Below, piece by piece: positions 1 through 8,752 of a stretch of 19,913 bases of DNA. The position numbers were made by a program, and so were the translations under genes. The notes under the pieces were generated by a model. That model had not been told where the DNA came from, made no database searches, and saw only the letters and a program-made list of their open reading frames with translations. The number at the start of each line of letters is the position of its first letter. Position 1 is the stretch's first letter. Source of the stretch: Chromatiales bacterium (GTDB lineage Bacteria > Pseudomonadota > Gammaproteobacteria > Chromatiales > Chromatiaceae); contig JANTHH010000021.1 of the NCBI GenBank assembly GCA_024762485.1, positions 1 through 19,913 on the forward strand, written 5' to 3'.

Positions 1-2
1 AT

Positions 3-515
3 GACAAGGGCATGCTGCTTTGGCTGGAGCACAACCTGGAAGCAGAGCGCCTCACGCGCGGGCGACCCCGCGCCTTCGCCACCTTCGACCAGCTACTGCA
101 ACACCCTGGAGACACGCTCAATCGTATCGCGCAGGCACTGGAGATGAGTTTTCCCATCGCCCTCGACCAGGCACTGCCAGGGATCAATGCCTTCATCTCA
201 CCTCAACTTCGCCATCATTCGCCGGCACAGACTGCCGCCACAAGTGAGCTGGAAGCACTCGCACTGCAACTTTTTGCTCACCTCAGCGAGACCAGCGAAG
301 GGCGACCAGTGAATGAAGAATTGCTGGAAAACGTTGCTGCAGAACTCGCGGGCATCCGTGCCGGCTGGCCTGCGTTGGTGGTCGAGCACCTTTCTGCCTC
401 CCAGCAACGGGGTGGCCATGCCCAGCTGATGCTGAACCGCATCATCCGTTCGGGATCCTGGCCATGGGGCAGGCCGTTCCGTGTTATCGAACGCATGTTG
501 GGCGGTGATATCTGA
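3..515 (+). CDS. Sulfotransferase family protein, C-terminal part (5' end outside window)
   Basis: The reading frame is open from the first bases of the window, so this is the 3' end of a longer gene; the ATG at 12 is internal. The visible 170 residues carry a segment of the type WLEHNLEAERLTRGRPRAF, followed by a leucine-rich stretch around LLQHPGDTLNRIAQALE. That arrangement is typical of the C-terminal half of bacterial sulfotransferases often encoded beside glycosyltransferases. The PAPS-binding P-loop must lie upstream and cannot be checked. The stop overlaps the ATG of the next glycosyltransferase gene by one base (TGATG), so the two are probably translationally coupled in one polysaccharide operon. 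The inferred role is sulfation of a sugar of the locus product. Family assignment rests on pattern recognition of a fragment, so substrate and exact family are uncertain. Confidence 0.6.
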   Translation, partial: DKGMLLWLEHNLEAERLTRGRPRAFATFDQLLQHPGDTLNRIAQALEMSFPIALDQALPGINAFISPQLRHHSPAQTAATSELEALALQLFAHLSETSEGRPVNEELLENVAAELAGIRAGWPALVVEHLSASQQRGGHAQLMLNRIIRSGSWPWGRPFRVIERMLGGDI

Positions 516-1570
516 TGAGCGCCAAGTCCCCGCGCGTCAGCGTCATGATGAGCACCTACAACACGGGTGAACTCGTCCACGAGACCATCGACGCCATTCT
601 CGCGCAGGAATTCGAAGACTGGGAGTTCATCATCATCGACGACTGCTCCACAGACGACACCTTCGAACGGGTGAGCAGCTACGACGACCCGAGGATCCGC
701 GTCTGCCGCAACGAGACCAACCAAGGGATCAGCAGGACCCGCAATCGTGCACTCGAACTCGCCCGCGGCGATTACCTCGCTGCCACCGATCACGACGACA
801 TCAGCCTGCCGGGGCGGCTGGGCACACAGGTGGACTATCTGGACAGACACCCCGAGGCGGTCATGGTGGCCACCGCCGCCAAGGAACTGCGCAATGGCAG
901 GCTGCGTTCCCACTACAGGGGAGAGATGCGCTCCCACATCCTCGCCTGGCGGCTGCATACACGCTGCTCGATCGTGCACTCATCGGCCTGCTTTCGCCGC
1001 AGCACCATAAAACAGCATGCACTTTGCTACCGCCCGGCGTACCGCTATGCCGAAGATTTCGTGCTTTTCCAGGAACTGTCACGCCACGGCGACCTGAAGA
1101 TACTTCCCGAGGAACTCGTGATCTACCGGGAGATGGACTGCAACGCCAGCACCCAGAACAGCGATGAGATGGGTGCACACGGCATCCGCTTCCTCCACGA
1201 ACTGTATACGAACAGCCTCGGTATCGAATGCAGCGTGGAGGATGTCACATTGGTTTGGAAACTCTTCAACAGTGGACGTTCCGCTTCTAGCGAACAGGAA
1301 CTGCTGCGTGCAGGCATGCTGTACGCCAGGATGCTGGACACCTTTCTTCGCATGCACGACTTCGACCATGAGCAGGTGGGAGACATCATGGAGTTTGCCA
1401 GCAGCGACTGGTGGCGTGCAGTCGGCCATTACTCGAGCAAGAATCGGCGGCTGCGATGCGGTGAACTCTATCGTGCCATTCCAGCGCTTTCCGCTGAATC
1501 GGTCTCTCCCCTGAACAGCATCAAGTGCAGCCTGAAGACGGTGTGGAACACCTGCAGGCCACGGAATTGA
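515..1570 (+). CDS. Family 2 glycosyltransferase (GT-A fold)
   Basis: This 351-residue protein is likely a cytoplasmic or membrane-associated enzyme that transfers a sugar from a nucleotide-sugar donor during polysaccharide assembly. The N-terminus has the GT2 opening VSVMMSTYNTGELVHETIDA (residues 8-27), then IIIDDCSTDDT (39-49), with the nucleotide-binding Asp pair at 42-43. NQGISRTRNRAL (69-80) and the DxD-type metal site ATDHDD (90-95) follow. Residues from about 220 onward are a less conserved C-terminal extension without clear transmembrane segments. The start overlaps the stop of the preceding sulfotransferase by one base. The next sulfotransferase begins 39 nt downstream, so all are probably co-transcribed. 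Donor and acceptor cannot be read from the sequence. Confidence 0.88.
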   Translation: MSAKSPRVSVMMSTYNTGELVHETIDAILAQEFEDWEFIIIDDCSTDDTFERVSSYDDPRIRVCRNETNQGISRTRNRALELARGDYLAATDHDDISLPGRLGTQVDYLDRHPEAVMVATAAKELRNGRLRSHYRGEMRSHILAWRLHTRCSIVHSSACFRRSTIKQHALCYRPAYRYAEDFVLFQELSRHGDLKILPEELVIYREMDCNASTQNSDEMGAHGIRFLHELYTNSLGIECSVEDVTLVWKLFNSGRSASSEQELLRAGMLYARMLDTFLRMHDFDHEQVGDIMEFASSDWWRAVGHYSSKNRRLRCGELYRAIPALSAESVSPLNSIKCSLKTVWNTCRPRN

Positions 1571-1609
1571 AGCAAATGCCACGCCCCGAGCCATCGAAAC
1601 CGGATTGAC

Positions 1610-2371
1610 ATGTTTTTCAAGCGCAGACACGAACCCATCGTCGATTTCATCGTGGCCGGCACGCAGAAGGGAGGCACAACCGCACTGGATGCATACCTGA
1701 GGACCCACCCCCGGATCTCCATGGCGTCAAAGAAGGAGGTTCACTTCTTCGACAATGAAGAGAACTTCAGAGGCAGACCAAGCTACAGGAAATACCACAA
1801 GTATTTTGATTCGCAACTGGATGGAAAGGTCGTCGGCGAATCAACCCCGGCCTATATGTACTGGCATGACGCCCCCAGACGCATGTGGGAGTACAACAGC
1901 AACCTCAAGATAATCGTCGTTCTGAGGAATCCCATCGAGCGTGCCTACTCTCACTGGAACATGGAGCGTGACCGCGGCAATGAGCCCCTGTCCTTCCTGG
2001 ATGCCATCCAGCAGGAGGAAGAGCGTTGTCGGACGAACCTTCCGTTTCAGAATCATGATTACTCATATACGGACCGTGGGTTCTTCAGTGAACAACTCCG
2101 CCGCCTGTGGCGATTCTTTCCCAGGGAGCAGACGCTGGCGATGAAGAACGAGGAACTCCGCTCAGAACCAAACAGGATTCTTGCCGAGGTATCGGAATTC
2201 CTCGATATCCCTGACTTCCCGGAAATCAAGGCTGAAGACATCCATTCCCGCCCTTATGTGTCGAATATGACTGACCAGGAACACCAACTCCTCATCAAAA
2301 AGTATCAATTTGAAATACGCGAGCTTGAGCAACTCCTGGAATGGGATTGTGCTGAGTGGCTAACGGTGTAG
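1610..2371 (+). CDS. PAPS-dependent sulfotransferase (Sulfotransfer_1 / heparan-sulfate type)
   Basis: This 253-residue soluble enzyme is predicted to move a sulfo group from PAPS to a sugar hydroxyl or amine. The 5'-phosphosulfate loop is FIVAGTQKGGTTALDAYL (residues 13-30). It matches the family signature GxxKxGTTxL, with the probable catalytic Lys at 20. KKEVHFFD (41-48) and GESTPAYM (76-83) follow as in heparan-sulfate and NodH-like enzymes. The 3'-phosphate site is VVLRNPIERAYSHW (103-116), with Arg106 and Ser114. The length fits a complete catalytic domain. It lies between a glycosyltransferase (39 nt gap) and the flippase (70 nt gap) on the same strand. No strong Shine-Dalgarno is seen before the ATG. 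The family is secure; the substrate is not, although the neighbours indicate a locus glycan. Confidence 0.88.
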   Translation: MFFKRRHEPIVDFIVAGTQKGGTTALDAYLRTHPRISMASKKEVHFFDNEENFRGRPSYRKYHKYFDSQLDGKVVGESTPAYMYWHDAPRRMWEYNSNLKIIVVLRNPIERAYSHWNMERDRGNEPLSFLDAIQQEEERCRTNLPFQNHDYSYTDRGFFSEQLRRLWRFFPREQTLAMKNEELRSEPNRILAEVSEFLDIPDFPEIKAEDIHSRPYVSNMTDQEHQLLIKKYQFEIRELEQLLEWDCAEWLTV

Positions 2372-2441
2372 AGAAGGCGGACTGAAGGCCGACTGCCAAG
2401 TCAAAACCCTAACCAGACCTTAACGATACTCCTGGCACCAC

Positions 2442-3917
2442 ATGCCCACATCCATATCACAGAAAGTCATAACAGGTGCCATCTGGTATGTCGCCATGCG
2501 CTGGTCAATGCGCGGCCTGGGCCTCATCAGCACAGCCATACTCGCGAGGCTGCTGACGCCAGCCGACTTTGGCCTTGTCGCGATCGCGCTTGCGGTGACC
2601 GGACTCATGGAGGCACTGAGTTCTATTGGCATCGAAACGGCAATCGTCCGGCACAAGGACCCGCAAAGAAAGCACTTCGATACCATCTGGACGATCAACC
2701 TCCTGCTGCATGTCGTCCTTGCACTGATCATTCTTGCCCTGGCACAACCATTGAGCGTTTTTTACGAGGATGAGCGGTTCTTCGGCATATTCCTAGTATT
2801 GTCCGCTTCCACGCTTATATCCGGGGCGAAGAACATCGGGGTCGCAGACCTGCAACGCAACTTCAAATTCAACAAAGAATTCTCATACAACGTAACGAGC
2901 CAACTCCTGGCAACCATCGCCACGATCGCCCTTGCCTTCGCCTATCGTTCGTATACTGCACTCATTCTCGGCGTGCTTGCCAGGACCTTTTTTCAAGTGG
3001 GCCTCAGCTATGTTGTGTCCCCCTACAGGCCCGGATTCTGCCTGTCTGCACGAAGCGAGATGCTGTCCTTCTCGATCTGGCAGTCCATCCGCTCCACATC
3101 GGTATATTTTTTCAACAATGGTCAACGACTGATACTTGGCGCATATTTTCCAGCAGCAACCGTGGGCTTGTTTTCACTATCCACCGATCTGTCGCGCACC
3201 ATGGTCGGGGAAGTGGTCGCACCACTGTCGCGAGCATTGCTTCCCGGCCTGTCAAAAATACAGGAGGAAGAGGGCTGGATACCACGGACTCTGCCGAGGG
3301 TGATCAACATCACCGCCTCGCTCTCTCTTGCACTGGGCGTGGGGCTGTCAGCAGTCGCCAATGACGCAGTCACACTCATCCTCGGACCGAAATACCTCGA
3401 GGCCATCCCGCTGGTCCAGATACTGGCGCTGGTAGTCGCGACAAGAGGATTCGTCGCTCCAATGAACACCTACTTCATAGTTGCACGGATGGAAAAACAG
3501 CTGGCGATCATAACCATTTACGAGATGATCATCGCTCTCAGCCTGCTGTTTTATGTATGCAATGCTGGCATGGACATCGTCGCTGTTGCCATAGTCAACG
3601 GCTTGGTCGCCACTCTGCTGCTGCTCAGAATCGTCTGGCTCTTCAGGAAATTCCCCGGGATTTCTGCAACAGCCGTGACTGTGTCGGCAATGCGACCAGC
3701 CATATCTTCCGCCGTCATGTATCTTGCTGTTATCCAGGTATCGGGAATTCTCTCAGGGGCCAACCTGTTGCTGCGCTTGGGGGCTTCGGTCACGGCTGGA
3801 GCTACCACATACATCTTGTGCGCCATCATGATCTGGATGATTGTTGGGAAACCGGCGGGTATCGAAAGGGAAATCCTTGCGCGGTTAGCATTCAGAAGAC
3901 AGGCATCCGGGGTCTGA
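2442..3917 (+). CDS. Wzx-like oligosaccharide flippase (MOP/PST superfamily)
   Basis: This is a 491-residue, highly hydrophobic inner-membrane protein expected to have 12-14 helices. It would flip lipid-linked oligosaccharides from the cytoplasmic to the periplasmic face. The N-terminus shows family features: VITGAIWYVAMRW (9-21), then LARLLTPADFGLVAIALAV (about 36-54). IETAIVRH, a segment around LQRNFKF, and hydrophobic blocks through the C-terminus follow. The length is normal for this family. It is the last + strand gene of the polysaccharide operon and converges on the minus-strand operon 117 nt away. No clear Shine-Dalgarno precedes the ATG. No Wzy polymerase or Wzz chain-length regulator is visible, so whether the pathway is truly Wzx/Wzy depends on genes outside the window. 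Confidence 0.87.
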   Translation: MPTSISQKVITGAIWYVAMRWSMRGLGLISTAILARLLTPADFGLVAIALAVTGLMEALSSIGIETAIVRHKDPQRKHFDTIWTINLLLHVVLALIILALAQPLSVFYEDERFFGIFLVLSASTLISGAKNIGVADLQRNFKFNKEFSYNVTSQLLATIATIALAFAYRSYTALILGVLARTFFQVGLSYVVSPYRPGFCLSARSEMLSFSIWQSIRSTSVYFFNNGQRLILGAYFPAATVGLFSLSTDLSRTMVGEVVAPLSRALLPGLSKIQEEEGWIPRTLPRVINITASLSLALGVGLSAVANDAVTLILGPKYLEAIPLVQILALVVATRGFVAPMNTYFIVARMEKQLAIITIYEMIIALSLLFYVCNAGMDIVAVAIVNGLVATLLLLRIVWLFRKFPGISATAVTVSAMRPAISSAVMYLAVIQVSGILSGANLLLRLGASVTAGATTYILCAIMIWMIVGKPAGIEREILARLAFRRQASGV

Positions 3918-3918
3918 C

Positions 3919-4024
3919 TGGTAGTGCCCTACCATAACCACCGCCCTACCTGTCGCCCTGGAAGAGCGATCCATAGCGCTGGCCAATTCGACCAAGCCCC
4001 AGCTTTGGATTTACTTCATCCAAA
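3919..4024. terminator. Two small hairpins between convergent operons
   Basis: The 117 nt between the convergent flippase and giant genes hold two perfect inverted repeats. One is TGGTAG-TGCC-CTACCA at 3919-3934, directly after the flippase stop. The other is TTTGGAT-(7 nt)-ATCCAAA at 4004-4024, just past the stop of the minus-strand gene. Their position suits a bidirectional transcription end. Neither is followed by a convincing T-run and the stems are short, so an intrinsic terminator is only a weak inference. Confidence 0.3.
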
Positions 4025-4034
4025 TAAATCAGGA

Positions 4035-7000
4035 TTACTCTGTTACCAGGATACCGAACACCTCGGAGCTATGACTCGTCTCGGCATCAAGTGACTGCTC
4101 CTCTCCCACGTATACCTTGACCTTATCCGCAGAAAGGAGATCCTGCTCAGCGGTCGCCGTATCCCCGCCCTTCTTTGTCTGCATCATCTGCAATGCCACA
4201 GGGAAATCCAACCCGTCGAATGGTGCAGAGAATGAGAAAGGGATCGCCTTGTCCCAAGCCTTGCCCTTGATGATCTCCAGCCTTCTACCGAGGCCGGGAG
4301 AAACTGCGACACCCTTCGATATGGCTATCCAGTTTACGCGCTGGTCATCATATACGCCCGTTGCTGCTTGCTCTCGCTGCAACCTCACCTTAAAGCCGCT
4401 CTCAGATACCGCGTCCACCCTCGTGACCGCAGTCTCTGGTTGCATATCCCGGTCTACATCAACTGTTGCAAATACCATCGCGCTGGGGACCGGCTGACTT
4501 AACGACACCGACCTCCAAACACCTTCGCCAGCAAGAATATCGGCCGCTTCATACTCCAGTGTGCCGGAAATCATTCCGTGCCCTCGCTCAACGACCATGT
4601 AGTGGACACGGGCAGATTCTGCGTTTGCATTCGCTATGTACGGCCAGTACTTAAAACCAGCAAAGAGCTCAACCCGCCCCTGTGAATTGACCATACGGCT
4701 CGCATGCACCGCGCCCGGCGCATCCATGCCATCAACACCGTGACTGACGATGAGTATCGGATCAGCGAAATCCCGAGCCAATGGGATGTAGTTACCACCA
4801 CCCGGAACAGTTGGCATTGATCCCAGTTCGATTGGACCACGCGACGCATCGGGATGGCGCATGCGCACAGCGACCGTATCAGATTCGTTATAACTGTAAA
4901 TCTGCGCCAGTGTTACATCACCGAATGACACGATGGCCAATGATTCATCCAGATGTCCAACCTCAGGATCCGCAGACGACTCCTCTTCGAGTTTCACGAA
5001 ACTGCTGAATACCGGTGACCATGTTGTTCCGACAGCATGATCAAAGATTCCATAGCGAATGTCCTCGCTAATCCCATCACCATCATGATCAGCACTGACA
5101 TGGAGGTCCGATGAATCTGCCTCCAATGCCAGGTAACCCACCTCAAAGATTTGCGCCGGTGCCGCAGAGGATTCTTCATAGAAGAGTGCGACCTCATAAC
5201 CCTCACTGGTAATATTTCGCACTCGCGCCACGACTGGAGGCGCATCATCGGCGAGATCCTGAATCGTGACAAATACCTTTGGCACACCGCTGAATGCGGA
5301 TGAAAATGCAACGGAATGCCAGCCGGCAGGTGCCAGGACATTTGCCGCCCCGACCTCATAATTCGTGCCCTGACTAACATACCTGCCCGACTCACCGACG
5401 AAATAGCCTACAGAGCCAATGTCAGTGCTAGCTGGCTGGGTGGCGACATAGTCCCAAGGCCTGAACCTTATATCGAAGCCGTCGCCACCCACATTCGACA
5501 AAGCGACCACACCTGGTATGTCCTCGATACCGCTAAGGGGGCTGACTATCGCGACGCCATCCGCCATGCTTCCTGGTGTAGCCACCCGCCTCCATTCAGC
5601 ATTCAGTTCAGTGCGTTTCAGAACTGCATTGGCCGCATCAGGCCCTGGTGGTATCGGGTTGCCTGTCTCTGCCACCCACGGATCACTTCCGCCCAGATAC
5701 TCCTCCAGGTTGGTCAGGCCATCACCATCTGGGTCACTTGCAGCATCAGCAGGATCCAATGGATCCAAGCTATTACTTATCTCCCATCCATCGGGCATGC
5801 CATCCCCATCCGTATCGCCCCGGAGGGGGTCCGTTCCCGCAAGGTATTCCTCCCGATTCCTCAGGCCGTCACCATCACCATCCAGAAGTGCATCACTGGC
5901 ATCAAGGGGAGAAAGACCAAAGGCTACCTCCCATCCATCGGGCATACCGTCTGCATCCGAGTCATTGCTTCTCGGATTTGTACCAGTCACGTATTCCGTC
6001 ACGTTATCCAGTCCATCACCATCGGAATCCAATGCCCCATCGGCCTGATCCAGAGGATCGAAACCATTTGATATCTCCCAGCCATCGGGCATGCCATCGG
6101 AATCGGTATCCATCCGCAACGGATCAGTCCCACTTACGAACTCGTCCAGGTTGGTCAAACCATCCGCATCGGGGTCTTCCAGTGCGTCCGCCGGATTGAA
6201 TGGGTCAAGTCCATACGCGGATTCCCACGCATCCGGCATGCCATCACCGTCCGTATCCGATTCTATCCGCGTGGGGTCAGTGCCATTGATGAACTCATCC
6301 AGATTTGACACCCCATCTTGATCTGCATCGAGAATGGCATCAGCAGAAGATAACGGATCAAGGCCGAAACGAACCTCCCAGCCATCTGGCATCCCATCTC
6401 CGTCAGAATCCAGGGAAGTCGGGTCGGTTGAGGCATAGAATTCCTTGATATTGACAAGACCATCGCCATCATCATCGAGCCAGGCATCGTTCGGATCGCT
6501 TGCACTTAAGCCGTATAGCGATTCCCAATCATCCCGTATGCCATCAGCATCCACGTCATGCCTAGGGTCCACCCATCCATGTGGCTTGTAGAACCAGACA
6601 TTTCCCTCATTCTTGTCCTGTAGTGCCACGAACACCCCAAGATCCTTGGCGTACTTCCATTTACCGAGCACGCCGGTTCCAACCCCAAAGTATGGCCTCT
6701 GTGTATTCGCTGCAGGCACTAATTTCCTTGCCTCCCAACCTTCGGGAGAGAGTACTTCTGGCGGCGTCACCTCCCAGACATCACCGCCAGTGGGCCAGAC
6801 AAGGAAAGTGCGTCTTATCGGATCATAATCCATGCCGTAGCCCGTGAGTTCCGCAAGCTCGCCAGTTGGATCATTTGGCACGAAGACCTTATCCCGATTT
6901 TTTGTGCCTGCCGAATTGAGATCCCAGTAACTGAACTTCTTATAATTGGAACGCACGTAGGCCTTAAGATGTGGGGAAAATGCTGCAACTGATTCACCAC

Positions 7001-8717
7001 CAATCAAACCATCTACAACTGTGCCCACGAGCTCCAGGGTATCTTGTTTTGGATCATCGACATTGGAAACCGTATATTTATATAATCTCTGCGTTGTTCC
7101 TTTTCTACGGGCCGCAAGATAAACAACATCAACACCCGCCTCGTTTTGATATGCAGTATTACAATTGACAAATTGTAGTGGCAAACCACTTTCCGACAAC
7201 ACATTGCGATAGATGTCACGGTTTTGCCACATCTCTCCACCGAGTACATCTGGAAATTCTGAAATCCGCTGCACATGAGAACCCGTTGTTCCTCCTACCT
7301 TTTGCCCATCAGCCTTTGAGGGATCAAAGGCATAAGGACCCACAAGTTCATTTTCTGCGCTCTGAATGATCCGCTGATATGGACCGCCATGATCGGTGGC
7401 GGCCCCACCAAACGTAAGGAATCGATCAGCAACCTCCAAATACACACTATTGTCATAAGTGTGCGCTGAGGAGGGCGCCGCATCTGCACCATCAATTGCA
7501 TTAAAGACCTCAGATTCATCCTGAACAACCTCGCTCGGCAGAGAAGCCCGCTCCCACCTCCTGGTGGAACTTCTGAATCGGTACACCTCATTACCTGCAT
7601 AGTTTGCATGCCCGCCACCATAGAGGATCAGGTCACCACGTCTTGAATCCCAAGCAAATGAACTCCATGCAGCGATAATTTTAAAAGGGTTCGGGTTCGA
7701 GACACCGCGTAGTGGCCTAAGCTCAGCGGGCACCCAAACATCAGAGAAAAGATTTTCGTTTACTTTGATCCAAGCGCCATCTGCGCTTGCAGCAATCAGA
7801 TCAAGAGCAGTGGGCTGTACCGTCTTCGCCATGGGTGAAGAACCCACGTCCCTCATGGATCCAGTAGTTACTGGCTTGCTATCTTCACTTGTTGTCCCGT
7901 GTCCACGGCTTCCCCCTTCCGAGGCAGGAAGAACAATAAAAGAAAACTCACGCTTCGAGCTTGCGCCCTTGGCATCGGTTACTCTTAGCGAGATGACAGA
8001 CTTCCCCACAAGCCTCGGCTTTCCATGGATCCTTCCGTCAACTTCATCTATGGAAAGGCCCTCCGGAAGTGGCCTTGTTGCTTCCCAACGATAGGGCCGC
8101 ACGCCACCCCGGACCTTCAGAAACTCCCCATAAGAATCCCCAACAACGGCGAGGCCGAGCTCTTCTGTCTTAATGGAAAGCACACGTCCCTGCTTGCCAA
8201 CAGATTTGAACATGACGGCATCGACAAACGCAGAACTACCTTCATTGACCACGATATCGAGGAACAATGGACGGTGAATACTATGGCGTCCAATACCAAG
8301 TGAATGCCACATCCCACCACGCATGAACTGCCTCATCGTGGCGGATTGGAGCCCATCGTCTCCATGCAACTCGTAAACGATACGCTCACTCGATTCGAGT
8401 GCATCCCGATGAAATGGCCACCAGACAAACACCTCGTAGTAAGCACCATTAGATAGGGCTGGAGAAAAACGTATCCTGCCTGATTGAGCATCGCTCCTAA
8501 GGCGAAGTGCATCATCACCATGAGGCAGATAGGCATCAGCGGAAGTAAATGATCCCGAGATTATTCGCCCGGCACTTTCTTCCAATATGGTAGTGGATCC
8601 ACTGCCATCATGAGATACACGTGAATATGCACATTCCCAAGAAAACAAAATCGCCGCAAACAACAATATTGCAGGAAAACGCATCAATGATTTGAAGTCC
8701 ATATCACCCACCCGCAT
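4035..8717 (-). CDS. Giant secreted multidomain protein: golvesin-C-like, Ig-like, kelch-like propeller, TSP3-like repeats, lectin-like modules
   Basis: This is a 1560-residue exported protein of unknown function. A hydrophobic signal peptide (about residues 12-32) ends near CAYS. Residues 48-173 resemble the golvesin C-terminal-like domain, with YYEVFVWWP at 93-101, GGMWHSLG at 134-141 and FVDAVMF at 164-170. Residues 180-265 form a putative Ig domain of the He_PIG type (PYRWEATRPLPEGLSID, about 208-224). A Gly/Ser/Thr linker leads to a kelch/galactose-oxidase-like propeller (about 310-710; LILYGGGH at 363-370, FLTFGGAATDHGG at 433-445). Six TSP3-like repeats span 723-1014 and about six lectin-like modules span 1025-1560. 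The gene follows two sulfotransferases and a glycosyltransferase on the same strand with a 35-nt gap. ATG 8702 (residue 6) is an alternative start. No PEP-CTERM, LPXTG or lipobox anchor was seen. Binding of the sulfated polysaccharide is an inference from context. Confidence 0.85.
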   Translation of the reverse strand: MRVGDMDFKSLMRFPAILLFAAILFSWECAYSRVSHDGSGSTTILEESAGRIISGSFTSADAYLPHGDDALRLRSDAQSGRIRFSPALSNGAYYEVFVWWPFHRDALESSERIVYELHGDDGLQSATMRQFMRGGMWHSLGIGRHSIHRPLFLDIVVNEGSSAFVDAVMFKSVGKQGRVLSIKTEELGLAVVGDSYGEFLKVRGGVRPYRWEATRPLPEGLSIDEVDGRIHGKPRLVGKSVISLRVTDAKGASSKREFSFIVLPASEGGSRGHGTTSEDSKPVTTGSMRDVGSSPMAKTVQPTALDLIAASADGAWIKVNENLFSDVWVPAELRPLRGVSNPNPFKIIAAWSSFAWDSRRGDLILYGGGHANYAGNEVYRFRSSTRRWERASLPSEVVQDESEVFNAIDGADAAPSSAHTYDNSVYLEVADRFLTFGGAATDHGGPYQRIIQSAENELVGPYAFDPSKADGQKVGGTTGSHVQRISEFPDVLGGEMWQNRDIYRNVLSESGLPLQFVNCNTAYQNEAGVDVVYLAARRKGTTQRLYKYTVSNVDDPKQDTLELVGTVVDGLIGGESVAAFSPHLKAYVRSNYKKFSYWDLNSAGTKNRDKVFVPNDPTGELAELTGYGMDYDPIRRTFLVWPTGGDVWEVTPPEVLSPEGWEARKLVPAANTQRPYFGVGTGVLGKWKYAKDLGVFVALQDKNEGNVWFYKPHGWVDPRHDVDADGIRDDWESLYGLSASDPNDAWLDDDGDGLVNIKEFYASTDPTSLDSDGDGMPDGWEVRFGLDPLSSADAILDADQDGVSNLDEFINGTDPTRIESDTDGDGMPDAWESAYGLDPFNPADALEDPDADGLTNLDEFVSGTDPLRMDTDSDGMPDGWEISNGFDPLDQADGALDSDGDGLDNVTEYVTGTNPRSNDSDADGMPDGWEVAFGLSPLDASDALLDGDGDGLRNREEYLAGTDPLRGDTDGDGMPDGWEISNSLDPLDPADAASDPDGDGLTNLEEYLGGSDPWVAETGNPIPPGPDAANAVLKRTELNAEWRRVATPGSMADGVAIVSPLSGIEDIPGVVALSNVGGDGFDIRFRPWDYVATQPASTDIGSVGYFVGESGRYVSQGTNYEVGAANVLAPAGWHSVAFSSAFSGVPKVFVTIQDLADDAPPVVARVRNITSEGYEVALFYEESSAAPAQIFEVGYLALEADSSDLHVSADHDGDGISEDIRYGIFDHAVGTTWSPVFSSFVKLEEESSADPEVGHLDESLAIVSFGDVTLAQIYSYNESDTVAVRMRHPDASRGPIELGSMPTVPGGGNYIPLARDFADPILIVSHGVDGMDAPGAVHASRMVNSQGRVELFAGFKYWPYIANANAESARVHYMVVERGHGMISGTLEYEAADILAGEGVWRSVSLSQPVPSAMVFATVDVDRDMQPETAVTRVDAVSESGFKVRLQREQAATGVYDDQRVNWIAISKGVAVSPGLGRRLEIIKGKAWDKAIPFSFSAPFDGLDFPVALQMMQTKKGGDTATAEQDLLSADKVKVYVGEEQSLDAETSHSSEVFGILVTE
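4038..5645 (-). repeat. About six divergent H-type-lectin-like modules in the C-terminal third of the giant protein
   Basis: After the calcium repeats the protein (residues 1025-1560) appears to consist of successive modules of about 75-90 residues with one shared pattern. The pattern is a Trp or Tyr followed by a beta strand (WRRV, WHSV, WSPV, YIPL, WRSV, and a less clear copy), then a hydrophobic strand such as PKVFVTIQD or AMVFATVDV. Next come an R-V-x-x-V-x-x-x-G-F/Y-x-V strand, and a closing strand such as VGYFVGESG, VGYLALEAD, VHYMVVERG, VNWIAISKG or VFGILVTE. The third copy lacks a clear closing strand. The pattern resembles H-type lectin domains of phage-fibre and surface proteins. 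An extra DxDxDG loop (DHDGDGISED, 1210-1219) sits between copies two and three. Confidence 0.55.
5676..6551 (-). repeat. Six tandem ~49-residue TSP3/EF-loop calcium repeats within the giant gene
   Basis: Residues 723-1014 of the giant protein are six consecutive units of about 49 residues (about 147 nt). Each opens with a D-x-D-G-M-P-D-x-W-E type motif, continues with a Gly-Leu-Asp-Pro stretch and a second D-x-D-x-D-G loop, and closes with a GTDP-like turn. Unit 1 deviates (DADGIRDDWE) and unit 6 ends in GGSDPW. The paired Asp loops are the calcium sites of thrombospondin type 3-like repeats. At the DNA level the GMPDGWE-coding blocks recur at a regular 147-151 nt spacing, with silent differences between copies. 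Confidence 0.88.
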
Positions 8718-8752
8718 ATAGCAATAATCCTAATGATCAAGATAGACACCAA

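Noticed and set aside
5316..6199. Overlapping + strand frames opposite the calcium repeats
   Set aside because: Repetitive Ser/Pro/His-rich products arise from the antisense of the repeats; no start signal or family match.
5676..6551. Regular spaced DNA repeats that might suggest CRISPR
   Set aside because: Repeats encode six in-frame protein units with variable codons; there are no identical 25-40 nt direct repeats with unique spacers.
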